A stretch of 64,000 bases of DNA from Hyphomicrobium sulfonivorans (GTDB lineage Bacteria > Pseudomonadota > Alphaproteobacteria > Rhizobiales > Hyphomicrobiaceae): positions 586,956 to 650,955 of the forward strand of contig NZ_PZPO01000002.1 in NCBI RefSeq assembly GCF_013306565.1. Reading direction: 5' to 3'. The notes under the pieces are model-generated. The model did no database searches and was not told the DNA's origin. It saw nothing but the letters and a program-made list of their open reading frames with translations. A program made the translations under genes and the position numbers. Shown here piece by piece: positions 55,849 through 64,000 of the stretch (its first letter is position 1; the number at the start of each line of letters is the position of its first letter).

Positions 55849-56139
55849 AGTCGAAAGTGACGGCGGCTGCAGTGTTGCGCACCGAGCGAGGCTGTCGAGG
55901 ATGGTGTCGGGCAGCCTAATTAAAGGAACGGCCCGAAGCTTTAATTGGTGCGCTTCTGATTAAAAAGAACATGCCTGTCTAGCTCCCCTAAAATCGTTGG
56001 GGGGCGTCAGATAGTACGCCATCCATGTTTGGCGACCTATGCTGGTCAGCGCAAATTTGGCGCTGAAACGAAACGGCCCCGCCTCCATGTGGTGGCGGCA
56101 GATCTTCTTGGTGCTGAGGGAACCAGACAAAAGCGCCCA
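55849..56139. other. Debris between methyltransferase 2 and the IS21 remnant
   Basis: No gene is supported. The right part may belong to another IS end: CAACAATGTTTGACCTGCCC at 56186 onward recurs at 62815 onward. Confidence 0.35.
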
Positions 56140-56819
<680 letters not shown>

Positions 56820-56826
<7 letters not shown>

Positions 56827-57943
56827 CTCCGGGAACCGCGCGTCGTAAACGCTGAGTGGATGCTGATAGCCGATGATCGTCTTGCGTGGTGCAGCAGATT
56901 GTTGCTGCACGGAGCGGATCGATCGAACGCCATAGAGTGTCGACAGCGGCTGCAGCGATTGCCGCTCGATGAGCAATCTCTCCGCCGGCACTTCGCCCGT
57001 CGTCGCATGTATCCGCGTGTTGGCAACCTCACGCAGTCAGCGTGCCACCGCCGCATTTGCCGCCTGCTTGTCGGGCCGCAATCCGGCCTGGCGCATGGAA
57101 GCGACGAACGGGATCCAGAAGCTGCGCTTCAGATAGCCGATGAAGCGCTCCACCTTACCCTTCGTCTGCGCCCAGTACGGCTGGCACAGCCGCGGCATGA
57201 AGCCAGCGTGACGGGCGTAATCAAGGAAGCCGGCATGGAAGCGATGCACGCCGCGGCCGTACGCGTTCCGCTCCAGCACCACCGTGCGCATGTTGTCGTA
57301 GAGAACTTCCTTGGGCGCGCCACCGAAGGCTAAAAGCGCGTTCTCATGCGCGCGGATCAGCGTCTCAACTTTCTCGTCGTCGCAGAACTCGACGTAGGCA
57401 ATGCAGCTCCAGCCGAGCGTGGCGATGAACACCTTCAGCGTATCGGCGCCGCGACCCACCTGCGCCCCAATCTGCCTGCATCTGCTCGCCGGGAAGTGTC
57501 TCAAAGCGCACGATCGGTTCCGGTGTGGGTGGCGGCACGAGAGCGCGTACGAACTGCCGTAGCCGTGTCTCGCCACCGGTATAACCACGCGGCCTGATCT
57601 CGCGGAACAGCACGGCGGCCGGTATGCGATCGGGTGCTGCCGCACGCATCCGTTCGATGATGTAGTCCTTGAACGGATCCAGCTTCTCGGCCCGCTTCGG
57701 TGACGGCTTGCGCACCGAAGCCGCTTCTCCTTCACGCAGATAGCGCCGCACCGTGTTCCGTGACCGGCCCGTCGCCCGCGCCAGCTCACGAATGCCCGCG
57801 CCATGCTTCTTCAGAATATCCAACTCCATCCGCTCCTCTGCCGTCAGCATCGGCCCCTCCATCTCGGAGGAACCACCTTGGACGCCGGGTCAGATTCGAG
57901 TTGCTGGCTGGGTCAGTTTCACACCGCTGATGACACTGGCGCC
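56820..57943 (-). pseudogene. istA pseudogene (IS21 transposase), copy 2
   Basis: On the minus strand IstA starts at 57862 (MEGPMLTAEERMEL, HTH with GRSRNTVRRYL). It runs to PGEQMQADW, where one extra G near 57468 shifts the frame. It then continues with [36 protein letters not shown] and KGKVERFIGYLKRSFWIPFV, shifts again near 57035, and ends ANTRIHATTGEVPAERLL and PLSVYDARFPEVCS. The region 57146-57943 repeats the copy at 38741-39536. Confidence 0.85.
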
Positions 57944-58205
57944 GGTGGCCTGTAGCCGAGCGACTGATGCGGTCGCACCCATTATAATGGCGGCGCCAGC
58001 TCTCGATGATCTGCACTTCACGTCACCTGCGTACGCCAATCGTGCGCACAACGTCGGGATCTTGCCGCCTTGCGCAATCAGCACATCTGCCTGCCGCAGC
58101 TACGCGACGATCTCTTCCGGCTTGTAGGTCTTCTTCGGCATCTGAGGTCCTCCTCAAAGAAAAATCCTTGCTTCGATAAGGACCACGTCAGTGGGGGCCG
58201 GATCA
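57944..58205 (-). pseudogene. IS3-family orfA remnant, copy A, with in-frame TAG
   Basis: On the minus strand a ribosome site (GAGGAGG) precedes ATG at 58141, encoding MPKKTYKPEEIVA, then TAG, then LRQADVLIAQGGK, the start of an IS3-type orfA. After about 35 codons similarity breaks down. The outer end, TGATCCGGCC, is probably the IS terminus. Copies B (60294) and C (62956) share the same stop codon. Confidence 0.78.
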
Positions 58206-58361
58206 CGCACCTCGGGACGATCTCATTCCAATAGGATCCCTCCGCGCGCACGAGCACGAGATCGACCCGATGACCGCACGACGCAATGACCATCACCCGT
58301 TCCACGCCCCCGCCGGGCAGCGAGGAGAGAGGTGGCGAGGAGAGGTAGAGGGCGATATGGC

Positions 58362-59483
58362 TCACTTCTCCGGCCTCCCGAGCGTGCCTACAAAAAGACT
58401 TTGCCACATAGCCGAGATACGTTCCGGGGAGAATGTTGTTTTTACCTCGGGAGCGTTTGCTGCCATCTTCCCGCGCAAGCTGTCATCCGACATTATGCGG
58501 TCAAGCGCCGCAACAAGCGCTTCTGGGTCATCCTGTGAGACGAGCAATCCGTTTTCCTCGTGTCGAATAATATCGCGTGGACCGGTATCGCAGTCGACAC
58601 TTACGGCCGGGCAGCCATGAGCAAGAGCTTCAACAAGAACATTTGGGAAGCCTTCATGCCGCGAAGTCAAAACAAATGCGTGGGCTGCCATGAACCAGTC
58701 GGCAAGATTTCCGGCGCGACCTGGCAAAACGACTCGTTCGCCTAAGCCACGATCAACAACCATTCGTTCCAGTGATTCCCGATCGTTCCCCTCTCCAGTG
58801 ATAGCGAGAATCCAGTCAGGATGTTTTTTTGCCAGCCGTCCAAACGCAACTACGAGTCGGTCAAACGCCTTTTGATGAACGAGGCGACCTGCACCTAACA
58901 GAAGCTTCTGGCCACTCGGTACATACAAAGATACTGGTAATTCTGGTGCTTGCTTAGCAAGAGGAATTTCGACGGAATTAGGAATTACGACTACGTTTCG
59001 AGCTCGAGTATGGCGCAAAAGCCAATCTCGACCGACCTCCGTTTGCACAGTCACAATGTCGAGGCGGGCGTATACCAAACGGCGCAAAAACTGCCACGCG
59101 CCTCTTGGAATAGATTGAGGTGGAAAAGCACGCTCCGCGCCGACTGCTATCATATTGCGTGTCCGGACTATCCCCAGCATCACGGCCGCTGACATCATCC
59201 CGAATGCAATATCGGGACGCTCGGTAATGAGTAGGTTGCGTAACCTGCGAATGCGATACACGTTATTCTTTAGCGCATTAATTACTCCATGGCTGCGGCC
59301 GGATATCCCCAACGGGACAAGTCGTATTCCGCACGGAAGATCATATATGCGAGGTTCTTCGGCATCCAGTGTTGCAATCACCACATCGCATCCTCTCTCA
59401 GCCCAGATTTTTGCAATATTGATTGTGGCTCGCTCGGCACCGCCGCCACCGAGGCTACCAATTAGAAACAGAATTTTCTGCAT
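58362..59483 (-). CDS. GT4-family glycosyltransferase
   Basis: A 373-residue GT-B enzyme with ILFLIGSLGGGGAERATIN at the N-terminus and the donor half containing GAGRLVHQKAFDRLVVAFG, LTSRHEGFPNVLVEALAHG (the EX7E motif) and ENGLLVSQDDPEAL. The layout resembles glycosyltransferases such as WbpU/PglJ-type GalNAc transferases. It is probably part of the same polysaccharide pathway, though separated from the main operon by IS debris. The gene looks complete. Confidence 0.88.
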   Translation of the reverse strand: MQKILFLIGSLGGGGAERATINIAKIWAERGCDVVIATLDAEEPRIYDLPCGIRLVPLGISGRSHGVINALKNNVYRIRRLRNLLITERPDIAFGMMSAAVMLGIVRTRNMIAVGAERAFPPQSIPRGAWQFLRRLVYARLDIVTVQTEVGRDWLLRHTRARNVVVIPNSVEIPLAKQAPELPVSLYVPSGQKLLLGAGRLVHQKAFDRLVVAFGRLAKKHPDWILAITGEGNDRESLERMVVDRGLGERVVLPGRAGNLADWFMAAHAFVLTSRHEGFPNVLVEALAHGCPAVSVDCDTGPRDIIRHEENGLLVSQDDPEALVAALDRIMSDDSLRGKMAANAPEVKTTFSPERISAMWQSLFVGTLGRPEK

Positions 59484-59629
59484 ATCACGATCTCTTGATG
59501 TTCTCCCGATATTGATGTCTTGCTGAGCTTGGCAGCAGACTGATCACATCCCCCCGCTCAACTCACATAGTCAGGCCCACCCTGGCCAGATACGGTGCAC
59601 TGCCCTACCAAGCGCGGCAGGGCATAGTT
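59484..59629. other. Short gap upstream of the GT4 gene
   Basis: No gene is supported. It should hold the promoter of the minus-strand glycosyltransferase. Confidence 0.3.
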
Positions 59630-60289
59630 TTATGAGGAAAAAGGCGGTGTTGGTGCTATTGCAAGCGGCTCGGGTGGTTATCGCCCCATATGCTGCGATG
59701 CTCGGCTGTCTCCCACGGCGCCCCGAACACGCAGTGCTCGCCTTGCACGTGTGGGATGCTGCGAGCCTCGCACTTCCAATTCCACATAGCCTCCAAGTTT
59801 CTGGAAAACCAGTGCACAGCGTAAGCGGGCGTTACAACAACGACAATGGCCGCCAGCGCAACAGTAACGGTCTTACGACTTGGCTAGCGCGCCAGTCCGA
59901 AGGGTTTTTCGATAAAGCGCCATGATCCAACGGCGAGCAAAATTGATAACGCGGCGAGTAAGACAGCCTCGGCCGACGACGGCATCAGCCCGTTCAGATA
60001 GTGATGGTAGAACACGAGGACTGGCCAGTGCCATAGGTAGGTAGAGCGAATAGGAGATCAGCCCTATCCAGACGAACGGTGAGAGCGATAGAATACGAGC
60101 GGTAACAGACACTGGCGTTGGCACAATCAGGCATGCGGCACCGATGCATACTGGCATAGCGGTGAAGCAAGCGAAGGAGACATATCCGCCGAGATAGCGA
60201 TAAAGCTGAAGGCCACTAGGAAGACGCCTAAGGCAGCGACAATCTCTCCAAGTATGGCATTCCTGATCGACGACCAAGAAAGCGACCAA
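59630..60289 (-). pseudogene. Broken acyltransferase-3/SGNH gene (OafA-like O-acetylase)
   Basis: On the minus strand the C-terminal part of an acyltransferase-3 domain is readable: SLSPFVWIGLISYSLYL. After a frameshift comes WHWPVLVFYHHYLNGLMPSS, then WRFIEKPF and, in a third frame, the linker and start of an SGNH domain (WNWKCEARS, CVFGAPWE, WGDNHPSR) before a stop. The N-terminal helices are missing, replaced by an IS3 piece at 60294. Intact relatives O-acetylate surface polysaccharides, so this strain may have lost an acetylation step. Confidence 0.75.
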
Positions 60290-60293
60290 CGCA

Positions 60294-60490
60294 AGTTATC
60301 TGCACTTCACGTCACCTGCGTACGCCGATCGTGCGCACAACGCCGGGATCTTGCCGCCTTGCGCAATCAGCACATCTGCCTGCCGCAGCTATGCGACGAT
60401 CTCTTCCGGCTTGTAGGTCTTCTTCGGCATCTGAGGTCCTCCTCAAAGAAAAATCCTTGCTTCGATAAGGACCACGTCAGTGGAGGCCGG
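60294..60490 (-). pseudogene. IS3-family orfA remnant, copy B, with in-frame TAG
   Basis: The same start region as copies A and C (MPKKTYKPEEIVA-stop-LRQADVLIAQGGK), with a few substitutions, including a synonymous change next to the stop (GCA TAG rather than GCG TAG). It interrupts the acyltransferase gene. Confidence 0.75.
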
Positions 60491-61090
60491 ACCAGCTCCC
60501 AGACCATCCAATCGATATGGATAGCGGCGCGGAGTTCATAGCTGCGCCACCCGCGATCCCCTGAGCCCAACAGCGGTCGGCGTGCCGTCTACGATCCGCC
60601 CCGCAGCACCGTTGCCCATCTCGTCGAGGCCGCGCGGGCCGCAGCAGCGCATGTCAAGCGTGGCGATGGGCTTGTTCGCGGTAAAGTCTGCGGCGGCGTT
60701 GGCGCCACGACCGCCAGTGACGGGGCAGCGCCTGAGTATCGCCGTTCGCTCGCTCCGTTGCGCCTGATGATGACGATCCGATCATGCGTCGATTAGCACG
60801 AACACATCCGGTTCGCGTGCCGCTGACAGGCTGCCAAAAACACATTGCCGGTCCTGAGAATGGCGTTCGGATCAACATCCGCACCGGCACCGCCCTCTGA
60901 GGGACCGATAGCCTGTACCGATAGTTCGTCAAAGTAGACCGCGGCGTCCGTGGTTTGGCATGGCTCTGTTCGCAAACGTCCTGATTAGAACTGCGGAACA
61001 GGCGATGGCGCTCAAAGGTTGGTATCTGGCGCAACATTTGATGAAGCGAGTTTGATAGGCTAGCCCAGCATTACCGGGCTAGCCTATTGT
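60491..61090. other. Unassigned degraded DNA
   Basis: About 600 bases without a credible complete gene. On the minus strand near 60830-60970 a short frame reads AAVYFDELSVQAIG, resembling the end of a carbohydrate-binding or jelly-roll domain. This suggests a remnant of a larger secreted or tail-fibre-like protein. Confidence 0.3.
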
Positions 61091-61372
61091 CTTCGCACTG
61101 GCGGCGCTGCGAGACAGATCGTCAGCACTCTCACGGGTGTGGATCGCATCCCGATGATGTGCGGGCGCAGATCATAACCCAGACCGGCGTTCATCGTGGT
61201 CAAGGGGGCCGGAGGAGGAGTTCCGGGACAAGACCACAGCACCGAACCATGTGACTGCACGTATCTGAGCGTGGTCGGCTAGGCCCGCCTCTATCTGCCG
61301 ACGATCCTCGACGACTTTTCCCGCTACATCATCGCCAGGAAGCTGAGCACGACGATGCGCATGGCTCAGTTG
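61091..61372 (+). pseudogene. IS3-family orfB scrap
   Basis: The sequence matches the orfB fragments at 36414-36580 at nucleotide level (for example CAGATCGTCAGCAC, and the STILDDFSR coding region CGACGATCCTCGACGACTTT). It carries stops and frameshifts. It abuts the 3' end of the O-antigen ligase gene. Confidence 0.65.
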
Positions 61373-61379
61373 CACCTAA

Positions 61380-62690
61380 TCAATCTGAGTATTCTCTGTT
61401 TTTCAACGCCTTAACTCCAATGCTGCAGCAAACCGCCGTGAGCCCAAACATTGCTTGGAACCAGTATTGGAATAGGCCGTAACTCGAGGCGGCCATTGTC
61501 GCGGAAGCTGCGAAAGTTGCAAGAGCGTAGGACATTGAATCGAACGGGAGTTTTCCTATTGCGCGGGTGATCCCGATGCCGAATATACATAATAATGCTG
61601 TGCCTATGGCACCCAATTCAAACCATGTCTGTAGGAATATATTATGTGCGTGACTGGAAAGAGAGCGCATCAGCGGACCGCGTTGATCGGTAGGGATTTC
61701 CTTTTCGAGAATGGGCCCCAGATAATATGTAGTGCGCGCACCCACACCAATAATTGGGTTTTTGAGTGTGTGTAGGGCCGTCTCATTCCATATGATTATG
61801 CGATGTTGGGCACTTAAAGGCAGCCAGGATGCTTTATCTAGGCCGAGGCGCGGGCCTAAAAGTGCAGCTGGCAGTATCCCTATACACAGTGCAATCCATC
61901 CGCAGGTAATCACCCTGACACTGAGACTTGGTGCAATTTTTGTTAATAGAAAGACCATGACGCCAATGAGCAGGGCCAGCTTCGAGGTTTCGTGCCACGA
62001 AATCATGATGGTGATGGCTGCCACCATTGCCAAAGATCCCGCCAGAATGCCGGCATTGCGGCGCGTGGCAATACCCACGACTGCAGCAATGGTTGGCCAA
62101 AGTAGTAACGTCAGCGGTGCAACATTGCGCGTTAAATCCTGACGCGAAATCTCAAGGAGCTGCCCATCAGCAGCCCACTTGAAAAACATTGGAGGAGAGA
62201 GATCACTGGGTTGAAGCCCAAGCAAATTGTAGGTCCAAATTTTTATTCCTTGCTCTGAAGTGAACTCAATCAACAAGTACAATGCCCCTACCAAAAAACC
62301 GACCCACAATCCTTCTGCTATGTGAAGCATAGGGATGCGTTGTTCATTCATGACGAGGTCAATTATGAAAACGCTCGACGCTATTATGATAAGACTATAG
62401 CAACTGACGGTTAGAGCCATGATAGGCGAAAAGGCCCACAAAGATGTCAGCATCGCGTAAAGTGGATAAGGTACGAGCAGAATAAGTATTCCCGCCCGCC
62501 CCGGTAAAACGAAGCGGAACTTGCTGCGGAATGTGGCAGAGACCAAAAAACTCGCTGTTAGCAGGCAGAATGTAAATGGCAGCGTCTTAGCGCTAGCGAA
62601 AGCGGCAACGACGGTCGCTATAATTACGCTACCCACTACTATGCCGGGTACACGTTGGCGGAACGTTGACGGTACAGTGCCATTGAACAT
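61380..62690 (-). CDS. O-antigen ligase family protein (WaaL/Wzy_C)
   Basis: A 436-residue membrane protein with about 11-12 hydrophobic segments. A large periplasmic loop is followed by the Wzy_C/WaaL motif region NPIIGVGARTTYYLGP and SHAHNIFLQTWFELG, whose His is characteristic of O-antigen ligases and some Wzy polymerases. It would transfer completed O-polysaccharide to lipid A-core, or polymerise repeat units. With another Wzy candidate at 37455, the ligase role is the simpler reading, but the two roles cannot be separated from the sequence. The gene is intact between IS remnants. Confidence 0.82.
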   Translation of the reverse strand: MFNGTVPSTFRQRVPGIVVGSVIIATVVAAFASAKTLPFTFCLLTASFLVSATFRSKFRFVLPGRAGILILLVPYPLYAMLTSLWAFSPIMALTVSCYSLIIIASSVFIIDLVMNEQRIPMLHIAEGLWVGFLVGALYLLIEFTSEQGIKIWTYNLLGLQPSDLSPPMFFKWAADGQLLEISRQDLTRNVAPLTLLLWPTIAAVVGIATRRNAGILAGSLAMVAAITIMISWHETSKLALLIGVMVFLLTKIAPSLSVRVITCGWIALCIGILPAALLGPRLGLDKASWLPLSAQHRIIIWNETALHTLKNPIIGVGARTTYYLGPILEKEIPTDQRGPLMRSLSSHAHNIFLQTWFELGAIGTALLCIFGIGITRAIGKLPFDSMSYALATFAASATMAASSYGLFQYWFQAMFGLTAVCCSIGVKALKNREYSD

Positions 62691-62811
62691 GGGCGAACTT
62701 CTCTAGGACGAACGTTACACGCTCTCACCACGGCTTGATGACGAATTAACAAGCCTTGGAAGGGAAGCAATCTTGGAGACCTTGAAAGCCTATATTGTAA
62801 GGCGTTCTGCA

Positions 62812-62860
62812 ACGCAACAATGTTTGACCTGCCCCCCTTTGAGTGCCCGGGTGAAATGTA
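62812..62860. repeat. IS end repeat shared with 56184-56232
   Basis: GCAACAATGTTTGACCTGCC followed by CCC and a TTGAGTG-CCCGGGTG region occurs here and at 56184 onward. It looks like a shared IS terminus left in both places. Confidence 0.55.
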
Positions 62861-62955
62861 GTTTAGGGCTGCTAGATGCTGCGTTGGCGAGGGAGCGGGC
62901 GTAGCCGTGAGCAAGGCCACGCAGCGATCGCCGGCACGAACACTTCCGGCGCCGG

Positions 62956-63216
62956 TGACCTGTAGCCGAGCGACTGATGCGGTCGCACCCATTATAATGG
63001 CGGCGCCAGCTCTCGATGATCTGCACTTCACGTCACCTGCGTACGCCAATCGTGCGCACAACGTCGGGATCTTGCCGCCTTGCGCAATCAGCACATCTGC
63101 CTGCCGCAGCTACGCGACGATCTCTTCCGGCTTGTAGGTCTTCTTCGGCATCTGAGGTCCTCCTCAAAGAAAAATCCTTGCTTCGATAAGGACCACGTCA
63201 GTGGGGGCCGGATCAC
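62956..63216 (-). pseudogene. IS3-family orfA remnant, copy C, with in-frame TAG
   Basis: Almost identical to copy A (57944-58205), including the leader, the in-frame TAG after EEIVA and the degraded downstream part. It ends at the same GGATCA boundary, after which the two flanks differ. Confidence 0.78.
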
Positions 63217-64000
63217 CGCCGCCGTCCGTACGGACAAGGTCACGCGCTTTGTCGCCCAATGAATAACTCGCGCGATTAGGCGCGAAGTATTCCGTGGCGG
63301 GAAACCTCTCCGCCGCAGATATTCCCATTCCCGCAAAGCGGGACAGCAGGCCGACGAGCGCCTTAGCCATAGTTGCACGCCGCTGCCCGCCATAGGCGGG
63401 CTTCACCGAGCGTGCCGATTGAGCACTGAGCGCCGGGCCTAGCATAGCGGGTCAGGGACGGCGATGCCGTCAACACGCAACGCGATTGCAGCCGATCAAC
63501 ACAGCTTTGCGCGCTGATCGCCCGATGCGTAACGACGCCATCCCGTCCCTGACACCCGCACGACACAGAACAAGGGGGCCATTTCGATTTCCGAAAAAGC
63601 CTCAGGATTTGAAAACGGAGGGGCGCTTTCGATTTTGGAAAACGCCTCAGGATTTGAGCAGGACGCAAACCAATGCCCCTCGGCATCATCAACCCCATGC
63701 GGTCCGCCGCTGCCGCTGCGCTAATGGGCGCCGCCGCAGCCACACCTCCCTTTCCCATAAGGGCAGACACAAGCGCATAGAAGGCACACCCCAGCCCATG
63801 GCGGGCAGCCCGCCAGCGGCGGGCATGCCTCACCACACCACCAGCATCAAGGGGGCAGCCCCCTCCCCGTAGGCCAGCACGTACAGCAGCCGGGCACCAG
63901 CACCACAGCAGGCCAGCAGGTGCGCCAGCACGCGCATGACCGCGCGTAGGTAGTGCGGCGGCGTGGGTGCAGCCTTGGGGGGTGTTGCATAGGTTCTTCC
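63217..64000. other. Right-edge region with repeats and no firm gene
   Basis: Minus-strand frames exist (63164-63445, with MAKALVGLLSRFAGMGISAA, and 63363-63836), but none has family similarity I recognise. The stretch beyond 63700 is rich in GGC/GCC palindromes such as GGGGGCAGCCCCC and GGCGGGC...GCCCGCC. It may be the start of another island module or a remnant. Confidence 0.35.
63582..63657. repeat. Two-copy tandem repeat, 45-bp period
   Basis: A 31-base unit beginning TTTCGATTT and ending GCCTCAGGATTTGA occurs at 63582-63612 and 63627-63657 with three substitutions. On the minus strand the repeat is in frame and encodes QILRRFPKSKAP and QILRLFRKSKWP, a 15-residue period inside the 63363-63836 frame. 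Confidence 0.75.

Noticed and set aside
59632..59925. Plus-strand frame over the acyltransferase remnant
   Set aside because: The opposite strand reads as SGNH/acyltransferase coding sequence in shifted frames, so this is a shadow.
63700..64000. Plasmid-like origin or CRISPR at the right edge
   Set aside because: Palindromic GC-rich runs occur, but there are no iterons, no regular repeat-spacer pattern and no replication genes.

Overview
The window looks like chromosomal DNA of an alphaproteobacterium, most likely of the order Hyphomicrobiales (Rhizobiales) or a close relative. The evidence is gene content: CtrA and its antagonist SciP within 2.1 kb of each other, an orphan fliJ beside ctrA, the short HisG with HisZ, a Rhizobium-type (AnsA) asparaginase, a MeaB chaperone GTPase, a probable PmtA-type phospholipid methyltransferase, and a Tat-exported beta-helix protein. 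The species cannot be named from the sequence alone.

Bases 1 to about 34,500 are ordinary, GC-rich, densely coding chromosome. In order: an asparaginase; a minus-strand block (beta-helix protein, pyroglutamyl-peptidase-like enzyme, MeaB); two tandem DUF900-type serine hydrolases, the second carrying TPR and Pro-rich segments; a small membrane protein with a duplicated CxAGC motif; hisZ-hisG; a three-gene DevA/B/C-type export ABC system; an iron block (Rrf2 regulator, Bfd-like ferredoxin, bacterioferritin); AmpG-like permease; glpK; a cyclase/FAH hydrolase pair; a cell-cycle/flagellar segment (ctrA, fliJ, a lipoprotein, sciP); mnmA; a methyltransferase; tRNA-Met; a GT10 glycosyltransferase facing an RfbD-like reductase; a DUF2165 membrane protein; a metallo-beta-lactamase-fold hydrolase; and two small exported proteins.

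At 34,506 a tRNA-Ser(GGA) is followed 115 bp downstream by a tyrosine recombinase. From there to the right edge the DNA has the character of a genomic island: looser coding density, mixed base composition and many broken insertion sequences (IS3-type and IS21-type), several present as long near-identical repeats. The cargo is a surface-polysaccharide locus. A tightly overlapping minus-strand operon (51,740 to 43,728) holds a UDP-sugar dehydrogenase (TviB/WbpO type), a UDP-GlcNAc 4-epimerase (WbpP type), a flippase, a glycosyltransferase, an asparagine-synthase-like amidotransferase and a second glycosyltransferase. Around it lie a PglC-like initiating sugar transferase, a WbpV-like reductase, two paralogous methyltransferases, a further GT4 glycosyltransferase, a possible Wzy, an O-antigen ligase and a broken acyltransferase. 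Together they suggest an O-antigen-like polymer containing GalNAcA, probably amidated. No second copy of the tRNA 3' end was seen, so the right end of the island is probably outside the window.

I found no CRISPR array, phage structural module or recognisable defence system. The most notable observations are the O6-like polysaccharide operon, the RfbD homologue with Phe in place of the catalytic Tyr, the tandem hydrolases with the neighbouring CxAGC protein, the orphan fliJ with a sigma-54-like promoter, three IS3 orfA copies sharing the same stop codon, and a 45-bp-period repeat near the right edge.
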